A DNA stretch of 38,901 bases from positions 1 to 38,901 of the forward strand of contig DATGZX010000169.1 of NCBI GenBank assembly GCA_035296965.1, written 5' to 3'. How positions within the stretch are numbered: position 1 is the first letter of the stretch; the number at the start of each line of letters is the position of its first letter. Of the stretch, positions 33,308 through 38,901 are shown in pieces. The notes beneath the pieces are model-generated. The model saw only the letters and a list, made by a program, of their open reading frames with translations, ran no database searches and was not told where the DNA came from. This stretch comes from DATGZX01 sp035296965. GTDB taxonomy: Bacteria > Planctomycetota > Planctomycetia > Gemmatales > Gemmataceae. Made by a program: the position numbers and the translations under genes.

Positions 33308-34087
33308 ATGCGACGCTATCTACTATGCAGCGGCGTCCACGGCCAAACGCGAAGCTTGGACTGGTTAAAACAAGCCGTCGATCAGCGGCGGCCGGACGGC
33401 ATTCTGTTCGTGGGCGGCATTTTGGACCCAGGGCGACATTGCGCCGTGCGCACGACTCCTTGGAGCATTTCGAACGAGGATTCACTGTTCGTTCTGAAGT
33501 TCTTTCGGACGCTGGGGCAGCTTGGCGTCTTCAGTGCCGTTATTCCCGGTCCGGCGGGAGAACCCATGGAAGAATTCTTGCGGCTGGGAATGCAGGCAGA
33601 GCTGGAATCGCCCTATGTCCACGTGGCCCACGCCACACTTGTCGAGGAACAAGACACCGCCATCTGTGGGATTGGCGGCTCTATTGCGGAACGTCCCTTG
33701 ATTGGCATGGACTCGTACTCGCGGACTCAGGCCGAGTATTTTCTTCGTTCGTTGCAAACGACACAGCGGCCGCGCAAGGTTCTCTTGCTTTCAGCCCCTC
33801 CTCCAGGCCTGCTCGGTGGAATGGAGGGTAATCCTCTGGTCGGTGACTTGATCGATAGCCTCCATCCCAACCTCTGCGTCGTGGGCGGAAGCACTGAGCG
33901 AAGAGGCGTTGCCCATGTGGGCCGGACAACAATCGTCAACCCGGGTTGGCTGTGCGATGGATGGGCAGCTTGGTTTGATTGGGATAAGCCCGCCAAGGAG
34001 CAAGTTGAATTCCTAAACTTGTCAGCATTTGGCCCGGAAGCCCATGTTGAAGATTTGCCACAATCCTTTCAGCCGCTGAAGGGATGA
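33308..34087 (+). CDS. Metallophosphoesterase-like protein, probably a pseudoenzyme
   Basis: 259 aa. The overall order of elements follows a calcineurin-like phosphoesterase, but ligand residues are changed at every motif. The D-x-H motif reads SGVHG, GDxxD reads GGILD, GNHD reads GPAGE, the later His segment reads LLSAPPPG, and GHxH reads GGSTE. Metal-dependent catalysis therefore looks lost while the fold may survive as a binding or regulatory module. GGGGAG lies 6 nt before the ATG. The stop codon overlaps an in-frame ATG at 34084 of the next open frame, and the gene leads the plus-strand Usp/CBS set, so a role in stress signalling is inferred. Confidence 0.72.
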   Translation: MRRYLLCSGVHGQTRSLDWLKQAVDQRRPDGILFVGGILDPGRHCAVRTTPWSISNEDSLFVLKFFRTLGQLGVFSAVIPGPAGEPMEEFLRLGMQAELESPYVHVAHATLVEEQDTAICGIGGSIAERPLIGMDSYSRTQAEYFLRSLQTTQRPRKVLLLSAPPPGLLGGMEGNPLVGDLIDSLHPNLCVVGGSTERRGVAHVGRTTIVNPGWLCDGWAAWFDWDKPAKEQVEFLNLSAFGPEAHVEDLPQSFQPLKG

Positions 34088-34113
34088 CTGCTTCGCATGG
34101 CCAGGAGTTTGGA

Positions 34114-34572
34114 ATGTTACCAATCCACACGATTCTCTTTGCCACGGATTTTTCTGAGAGTGCCCAGTGGGCTTTCCCGCTGGCCTGTTCGCTTGGGCGC
34201 GATTCTGGTGCGCGCGTCGTCGTTCTCTATGTTCTCCGCCCTCCTCTTTGGGATGAGGAAATCCAGGCTGAGCGCCATCCCGAAGAGTACTACGAGGGCG
34301 CATGGGAAGCGCTTCGTCGAATGCAGGCGCCTGACGATAATGTGCGGGTCGAGCACCGCCTGGAAGAAGGCGACGCCGCCAACGTGATCCTCGATGTCGC
34401 CCAGGAGATCGAGGCCGGTCTGATCGTCATGGCATCGCACGGGCGCACCGGGCTGAGCAGGGTGCTTTTTGGCAGCGTCGCCGAACAGGTTCTGCGCAGG
34501 TCAGCCTGTCCGGTCTTGACCGTAAAGCCGCCCGCCCCCAGCACTGTGGCATCCCCACCAGCCACCAAATAA
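34114..34572 (+). CDS. Universal stress protein, UspA family
   Basis: 152 aa single Usp domain. The N-terminus ILFATDFSESAQWAF has the conserved Asp, and the C-terminal MASHGRTGLSRVLFGSVAEQVL matches the nucleotide-binding pattern (A/G-x2-G-x9-G-S), suggesting an ATP-binding type. The ATG at 34114 is preferred because AGGAG lies 8 nt upstream; a start at 34084 would overlap the previous stop by 4 bp. It is cotranscribed with the preceding gene by spacing. The family buffers stress and hypoxia responses in the cytoplasm; the specific role is unknown. Confidence 0.93.
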   Translation: MLPIHTILFATDFSESAQWAFPLACSLGRDSGARVVVLYVLRPPLWDEEIQAERHPEEYYEGAWEALRRMQAPDDNVRVEHRLEEGDAANVILDVAQEIEAGLIVMASHGRTGLSRVLFGSVAEQVLRRSACPVLTVKPPAPSTVASPPATK

Positions 34573-34627
34573 TGCGTGGCAAGGCTGGACCTGTAGAATG
34601 CGACTTTTCGCGAAGGGGGACTTACCC

Positions 34628-34867
34628 ATGCAATGCTACAAGTGCGGAGCAACGATCCCGGTCGAAAAAAACTCTTGTCCTTTGTGCGGTTCTCCTAGGT
34701 CGAAGCTGATCTATGTCCACCTCTGGGGAGTCGTGGGGGGAGTGGTCGGCAGCTTACTCGGTTTCACGTTCTCGAACACGGCTGGAGCACTCGTAGGCGG
34801 CCTGCTGGGGATCGTCGCCTGCGAGGTAGGTGCGCGGCTCTGGTTTCAAACTCGCAGTAAGGCGTGA
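34628..34867 (+). CDS. Small zinc-ribbon membrane protein
   Basis: 79 aa. CYKCG at the N-terminus and CPLCG twelve residues on form a four-Cys zinc ribbon. The rest is hydrophobic and glycine-rich with GG repeats (about residues 28-70), compatible with one or two membrane helices of the glycine-zipper kind. A G-rich GGGGGA precedes the ATG at 34628 by about 9 nt; an ATG at 34598 is possible. The name 'zinc-ribbon membrane protein' describes only what is seen. It sits between two Usp genes on the same strand. Confidence 0.75.
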   Translation: MQCYKCGATIPVEKNSCPLCGSPRSKLIYVHLWGVVGGVVGSLLGFTFSNTAGALVGGLLGIVACEVGARLWFQTRSKA

Positions 34868-35077
34868 GACGGGGGGACATGGGCTGCTTGTTTTGCATGT
34901 GCGGTCTGCCGGGACAAGGGCACAGGCGCTGTGCATGTTCGCACACAAAGTCGACGGCTTCCTGTGCAAGAAACCGCGTACAGCTTGAGCGAGCCGCAGC
35001 CAGGGGTGCCGGCACGGCGTTTGCCATGTTATGGCTGGCGGGTAAGTAAGTGAGCGCTTGCTTGAGGGAGTTCAGCC

Positions 35078-35998
35078 ATGTTTCACTCGATCCTTGTCCC
35101 ACTCGACGGTTCTCCTTTCAGCGAGCAGGCCCTTCCTCTGGCGCTAAGCATAGCTCGGCGCGCCGGAATCCCCCTCCAAGTGGCGCACGCGCACGTGTCG
35201 CTCGCGCCACTCTACGCGGATCCGAGGGCAGGTTTTGAAAACACGCTCGATCCAAAGTTTCGAGCGCAGGAACAAGTCTATCTGGACGGCGTGATCCAAC
35301 GACTGGCGAAGGTGGCACCGCAGTTGGTCAGTTCGGCACTCCTGGACGGGCCAGTGCCGGAGGCGCTGCTCGAGCATGTCGCGGCGCGGGGCGCTGACCT
35401 GATCGTCATGAGTTCGCACGGCCGCGGCCCGCTGTCCCGCGTCTGGCTTGGGAGCGTGGCCGACCATATTGTCCGTCGGTCTTCCGTGCCGGTGCTGATT
35501 GTCCGTCCTCGCGAGGAAAAGGCCGACGTCGCCAAAGACGAATCCTTTGAGCACGTCATCATCCCGCTCGATGGCTCGGAGGAGGCGGAATTCATCATCG
35601 AGCCGGCGGTTGCCTTGGGCCGGCTGCTCGATGCCGACTATACGTTGCTACGCGTGGTCGAACCGCCCGTCCCCGTGGGCTACGATCCGGTGACCGGGGG
35701 TATGGCATTGGCGGAGCTGCCGAGTCAAGAAGAGGAGGAAGCCAGAGCCAAGATCTATCTCGACCGGCTGGCAGAACGGCTGCGGCAGCGCGCATTCCGT
35801 GTCCATACCTGTGTCGTTACGAATGCTCACGCCGCACATGCCATCGTCGAGGAATCGGACCGTCAGCCCGGAAGTATTATCGCCATTCAAACGCATGCCC
35901 GTCGTGGTCTCGCCCGCCTGCTCCTGGGCAGTGTTGCCGACAAGGTGCTGCGCAGTGCCTCGGTCCCTGTCCTGATCTCTCGCCCGCACGTCAAGTAA
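35078..35998 (+). CDS. Tandem universal stress protein (two Usp domains)
   Basis: 306 aa with two Usp domains. Domain 1 (about 1-150) starts ILVPLDGSPFSEQAL and ends in MSSHGRGPLSRVWLGSVADHIV. Domain 2 (about 160-306) starts VIIPLDGSEEAEFII and ends in IQTHARRGLARLLLGSVADKVL. The first nucleotide loop keeps the SHG and GS glycines; in the second, the middle Gly is Ala (THA), so ATP binding there may be weakened. GAGGGAG lies 7 nt before the ATG. About 210 bp separate it from the zinc-ribbon gene and 13 bp from the CBS gene. Confidence 0.93.
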   Translation: MFHSILVPLDGSPFSEQALPLALSIARRAGIPLQVAHAHVSLAPLYADPRAGFENTLDPKFRAQEQVYLDGVIQRLAKVAPQLVSSALLDGPVPEALLEHVAARGADLIVMSSHGRGPLSRVWLGSVADHIVRRSSVPVLIVRPREEKADVAKDESFEHVIIPLDGSEEAEFIIEPAVALGRLLDADYTLLRVVEPPVPVGYDPVTGGMALAELPSQEEEEARAKIYLDRLAERLRQRAFRVHTCVVTNAHAAHAIVEESDRQPGSIIAIQTHARRGLARLLLGSVADKVLRSASVPVLISRPHVK

Positions 35999-36011
35999 AT
36001 GGGAGGACGTC

Positions 36012-36524
36012 ATGGCTACCTCAACACGTTCCAAAACTTCAGCCTGCATGACCCTAGAGGCGGAATACGCCGCGGATCTCATGAAGGCCAATCCCGTCTC
36101 GATCCGGGAGAACGCGACCATCCAGGAAACGGCAGCCCTGCTGACGGACAAAGGATTCAGCGCGGCGCCGGTGATCGATGAGGCCGGCCGGCCGATTGGT
36201 GTCGTGAGCCGGTCGGACATCATCGTCCACGACAGGGAGAAAGTGGAATACATGGCACCGGTGCCCGAATTCTACGAAGAGGCGGAATTGAGCGCTCGCG
36301 TTGGGGCCTCTACTCGGACCGGGTTCCAGGTCGTGAGCGTGGATCGCACATGCGTGGCCGATATCATGACGCCGATCGTCTTTTCCGTGACACCGGAAAC
36401 CCCCGCCCGCAAGGTCGTCCAAGAAATGCTCGACCTGAAGGTGCACCGCGTCTTCGTGGTGGACAAGGCAGGAGTTCTGGTGGGCGTCATCAGTGCCTCG
36501 GATATTCTGCAGCAACTCAAATGA
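36012..36524 (+). CDS. CBS-domain-pair protein
   Basis: 170 aa with two CBS motifs (about 18-75 and 112-170). AADLMKANPVSIRENATIQETAALL and FSAAPVIDEAGRPIGVVSRSDI form the first; VADIMTPIVFSVTPETPARKVV and HRVFVVDKAGVLVGVISASDIL the second. CBS pairs bind adenosine nucleotides and act as energy or stress sensors. There is no extra effector domain, so it may act on a partner. GGAGG lies 6 nt before the ATG. It starts 13 bp after the double Usp gene and forms an operon with it. Confidence 0.93.
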   Translation: MATSTRSKTSACMTLEAEYAADLMKANPVSIRENATIQETAALLTDKGFSAAPVIDEAGRPIGVVSRSDIIVHDREKVEYMAPVPEFYEEAELSARVGASTRTGFQVVSVDRTCVADIMTPIVFSVTPETPARKVVQEMLDLKVHRVFVVDKAGVLVGVISASDILQQLK

Positions 36525-36537
36525 ACGATCGGCATGT

Positions 36538-36562
36538 GCCCGCGGGCAGAGGGCCCGCGGGC
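36538..36562. terminator. Very stable GC hairpin between convergent genes
   Basis: GCCCGCGGGC at 36538-36547 is repeated as its own inverted partner at 36553-36562 with a 5-nt loop, a perfect 10-bp GC stem. It lies 13 bp after the CBS stop and 29 bp after the stop of the minus-strand small gene. There is no T-tract, so termination is plausible but not of the classical kind. Confidence 0.45.
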
Positions 36563-36591
36563 CGGCCGGGCATCCATCGTTGCTGAAACCA

Positions 36592-36801
36592 TCAACGAAT
36601 GACCCCAGCGATCACGTCGTACAGGTTGAAAAGCAACATGATAAGGAATCCGATGATCCAAATCTTGAACGCGATCAAATCGCCGGACCAGATTCCACTT
36701 TTGGTACTCTGCGTCTCGGCCGCATCAACGGAACATACTTCTGCTGGGTGGTTCAACTGCGACGGGTTCTGAACGGTGGGCTGCATGGTTACAGTTGCCA
36801 T
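36592..36801 (-). CDS. Small single-span membrane protein
   Basis: 69 aa. The N-terminal 40 residues are polar (Gln/Ser/Thr-rich); the C-terminal segment FKIWIIGFLIMLLFNLYDVIAGVI is a clear transmembrane helix. ATG at 36801 with GGGGAG nine nt upstream. It is convergent with the CBS gene and has a divergent spacer to the exported methyltransferase. No family recognised. The helix is a strong sign of a real product. Confidence 0.55.
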   Translation of the reverse strand: MATVTMQPTVQNPSQLNHPAEVCSVDAAETQSTKSGIWSGDLIAFKIWIIGFLIMLLFNLYDVIAGVIR

Positions 36802-37236
36802 TGGCAATTACTCCCCGATTGACGAAGTTCCAAGATCGTTCTCGTGCCGGCTCCTGCGATTGCGGTGCCAGACGTCCGTGATTTGTTTGCCTAACCATGC
36901 GCTCTTGATCGCAGTTTGCGCAACTCGCAGTTTCTTCCGAAAAAATGGGCCTAGGAGTGCCGGCTGAACCGGGGTCGCAATTTCCTATTTCCCTTGGGTG
37001 ATGTCGGTTCGTCGTCCGGAAAAGTGTGCTTGGCGTGCGGAATGAGAACAGTCTGTGGGCGGATTCGGCACAGTACCATCCGGCCCCCAGGCATGTGGAC
37101 TTGCCTTGGCGCCCCATGTGGAGTACTTTTTGCGCTGATTATCAGAATTCATAGCAGTTGGAGCATCAAAACGAACTCATGGCGGGCAGAGATTCATCGC
37201 AACGAATTCTGCCGCGGTTCGTACGAGGTATAAGAC
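36802..37236. other. 435-bp divergent spacer
   Basis: No coding signature on either strand beyond antisense-like frames. A perfect 11-nt palindrome CTGATTATCAG lies at 37135-37145, about 90 bp before the pcm start, and might be an operator; this is speculative. Confidence 0.35.
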
Positions 37237-38463
37237 ATGGTGTGTCAGGCTCACCCTCTCCGCGGTGTTTGCACAGCGCTGCTCGCCCTGTCGCTCTTCA
37301 CGGTGCTCCAGGCCCGGGCCGAGGACGATCCCTATCTCAAGGCTCGCCTGAAGATGGTGGAGGAGCGCGTTGAACGCGAGGGCATCCGCAACAAGGCCGT
37401 TCTGAATGCCGTGCGCGAGGTGCCCCGCCACCTGTTCGTCGCCCCCAAGTACGAGTCGGACGCCTACGCCGAGATGATCATACCGATTGGCTACAGACAA
37501 ACGCTTTCGCCGGCGTACATCGTCGCCTACATGACGGAAGCTATCGACCCGCAGCCTAGCGACCGCGTGCTCGAAATCGGCACCGGTAGCGGTTATCAGG
37601 CTGCCGTGCTGTCCAAGCTTGTCAAGGAAGTCTACACGATCGAGATCGTGGAGCCGTTGGGCAAACAGGCGGCTGAGCGGCTCAAGTCGCTGGGCTACAA
37701 GAATGTGAGCGCAAAGGTCGCGGACGGCTTCAAAGGATGGCCCGAACATGCCCCCTTTGACAAGATCATCGTGACCTGTTCTCCCGAATCCGTGCCGCAA
37801 CCGCTGGCCGAGCAGCTTCGCGAGGGGGGGAAGATGATTATTCCGCTCGGCGAGCGCTACCAACAAACATTCTACCTATTTGAGAAACGCGATGGGCTAC
37901 TGGTCAAGACCAGACTCTTGCCGACATTGTTTGTGCCCATGACGGGCGAAGCTGAGGACCAACGCAAAAAACGACCGGATGGCGCTCACCCGAAAGTGGT
38001 CAACGGCGGCTTCGAGATCAGCACCGATGGCAAGGAAGCCGACGCCTGGTTCTACCAGCGCCAGGCCACGCTGGAACACACGAAGGCCCCGGAGGGCAAA
38101 TCGTACATTACCTTCAGCAATCTCGAACCGGGCCGGGATGCTCATGCGTTTCAAGGCCTGGGCATTGACGGCGCACGCGTGCGAAGCGTCAAGATCAGCC
38201 TGGCGGTAAAGGCCGAGGATGTGGTACCGGGCAGTGAATCGTACGAGCGGCCGTCTCTGTATATCCGTTTTTTCGACGGTGAGAATCGCAAAGTTGGTGA
38301 TGGTTTTTTAGGTCCCTGGCAGGGGTCCTTTCCCTGGAGACGCGTCTCGGGGGAGATTCCTGTGCCGCGCGAGACCCACATGGCAATGATGCAAATCGGG
38401 CTGCGCGGCGCCACGGGAAAGATAAGCATGGACGATATTCGGCTCGTCCCACATGCTCGGTAG
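37237..38463 (+). CDS. pcm: Exported protein-L-isoaspartate O-methyltransferase with C-terminal domain
   Basis: 408 aa. A signal peptide is visible: basic start, hydrophobic CTALLALSLFTVLQ at 12-25 and probable cleavage after ARA near residue 28. The PCMT core follows (about 35-240), with EVPRHLFVAP, QTLSPAYIVAYM and the SAM-binding VLEIGTGSGYQAAVL at 111-125. The last 160 residues form an extra, beta-rich domain beginning VVNGGFEISTDG and containing W-rich segments, similar to jelly-roll carbohydrate-binding modules. The enzyme repairs isoaspartyl residues in aged proteins; here it would act outside the cytoplasm, perhaps on cell-wall proteins. The cytosolic form is about 210 aa, so this one is nearly twice as long. 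GAGG lies 8 nt before the ATG. Confidence 0.9.
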   Translation: MVCQAHPLRGVCTALLALSLFTVLQARAEDDPYLKARLKMVEERVEREGIRNKAVLNAVREVPRHLFVAPKYESDAYAEMIIPIGYRQTLSPAYIVAYMTEAIDPQPSDRVLEIGTGSGYQAAVLSKLVKEVYTIEIVEPLGKQAAERLKSLGYKNVSAKVADGFKGWPEHAPFDKIIVTCSPESVPQPLAEQLREGGKMIIPLGERYQQTFYLFEKRDGLLVKTRLLPTLFVPMTGEAEDQRKKRPDGAHPKVVNGGFEISTDGKEADAWFYQRQATLEHTKAPEGKSYITFSNLEPGRDAHAFQGLGIDGARVRSVKISLAVKAEDVVPGSESYERPSLYIRFFDGENRKVGDGFLGPWQGSFPWRRVSGEIPVPRETHMAMMQIGLRGATGKISMDDIRLVPHAR

Positions 38464-38664
38464 TCTTGCCGGCAGCAATTCATTCGACAAACGTCGCAAT
38501 TGCAATGCGGCGGCACGGCAAGGGCATCCGGTCCGATCTTGACCCGGCTTCCTCAGATTTGTTATACGCGCCCAGACCCGGAGAATATCGCCCATGCTCC
38601 CTCTTAGCCGGGCGGCCCGTTGCGATGGACCCAGAATGGCGGCGAGATCCAGTGATGATAATTC
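38464..38664. other. Spacer between pcm and the truncated glycosyltransferase
   Basis: About 200 bp without a convincing gene. It probably carries the promoter of the gene at the right edge; I see no hexamer pair worth naming. Confidence 0.3.
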
Positions 38665-38901
38665 TTTGGACACCGAGTCCAACCCCATCTTCCCGGCTCT
38701 AAGGCCCAGGATTGCATTCTTCTCCCCCCTCCCGCCGAAGCGCTCGGGAATCTCCGACTACTGCATCTGGCTCCTTGAAGAACTTAAGAACCATTACGCC
38801 ATCGATCTCTACCACGACTCCGGCTACGTTCCTCACCTAGGCGAGTCGTGGTACGAATTTGGCTGTTACGATTTCCGGCTCTTCGAGCGCCGGGCCTCGA
38901 T
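38665..38901 (+). CDS. Glycosyltransferase, N-terminal part (runs off window edge)
   Basis: The frame from about 38608 to the end is open and encodes RIAFFSPLPPKRSGISDYC followed by a helix (WLLEELKNHYAIDLYHD). This matches the start of unit 2 of the 861-aa double glycosyltransferase (RLAFASPLPPCPSGISDYS, then AELLEPLKSRFEIELVVD). It is therefore the acceptor domain of a GT4-type enzyme, probably of the cell-surface type. No ATG precedes the motif in frame; TTG at 38665 or 38620 is a possible start. The 3' end is missing, so length and activity cannot be judged. Confidence 0.75.

Noticed and set aside
1..38901. CRISPR array, tRNA, rRNA, insertion sequence or prophage
   Set aside because: I saw no regularly spaced repeats, no tRNA T-arm sequence in a cloverleaf context, no rRNA core sequence and no transposase or integrase motif; the only tandem repeat is the 25-bp pair at 28273.

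Overview
The window is 38.9 kb of roughly 57-60% GC bacterial chromosome, densely coding on both strands. No rRNA, tRNA, CRISPR array, transposase or phage gene was recognised. The gene mix, the large exopolysaccharide/cell-surface block, the many start codons with weak or absent Shine-Dalgarno signals and the GTG starts are most compatible with a planctomycete or a related environmental Gram-negative-type lineage. This is an inference from style; nothing in the window proves the taxon.

Layout. (1) 1-5825, housekeeping and signalling: a possible tiny membrane protein (minus), hisA overlapping an EF-G-like GTPase (plus), a response regulator/diguanylate cyclase (minus), then a sigma-70 family factor (plus). 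In front of the sigma gene lies a promoter, a foldable RNA of about 180 nt and a textbook intrinsic terminator. (2) 5840-11590, minus strand, read from right to left: hddA-like kinase, hddC-like nucleotidyltransferase, gmhA-like isomerase, gmhB-like phosphatase and a GH63/MGH1-type glycosidase. The first four together form a complete route to GDP-D-glycero-D-manno-heptose. (3) 12428-28541, surface-glycan block: a coiled-coil sulfotransferase (plus), then on the minus strand a coiled-coil methyltransferase, a double glycosyltransferase, a two-gene glycosyltransferase cassette (492 aa + 396 aa), an LhgO-like FAD oxidoreductase, three sugar-nucleotide epimerase/reductase genes, a second diverged copy of the same cassette (492 aa + 398 aa), and an orphan coiled-coil protein. 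(4) 28561-32458: RNase D, an SDR oxidoreductase, a SIS-domain protein (minus), an Sm-like small protein (plus) and a DinB-like protein (minus). (5) 33308-36524, plus strand: a metallophosphoesterase-like protein that appears to have lost its metal ligands, a UspA protein, a zinc-ribbon membrane protein, a double UspA protein and a CBS-pair protein, which look like a stress-response set. (6) 36592-38901: a small membrane protein (minus), an exported protein-L-isoaspartate methyltransferase with an extra C-terminal domain (plus), and the 5' end of another glycosyltransferase running off the right edge.

How the parts fit. Regions 2 and 3 read as one surface-glycan locus: activated heptose is made (gmhA, hddA, gmhB, hddC), the nucleotide sugar may be remodelled by the Fcl-like and other SDR enzymes, and the glycosyltransferases, methyltransferase and sulfotransferase assemble and decorate the glycan. 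The duplicated cassette flanking the SDR and oxidoreductase genes is the most distinctive architectural feature. The leader RNA before the sigma factor is the best candidate for an undescribed regulatory element.
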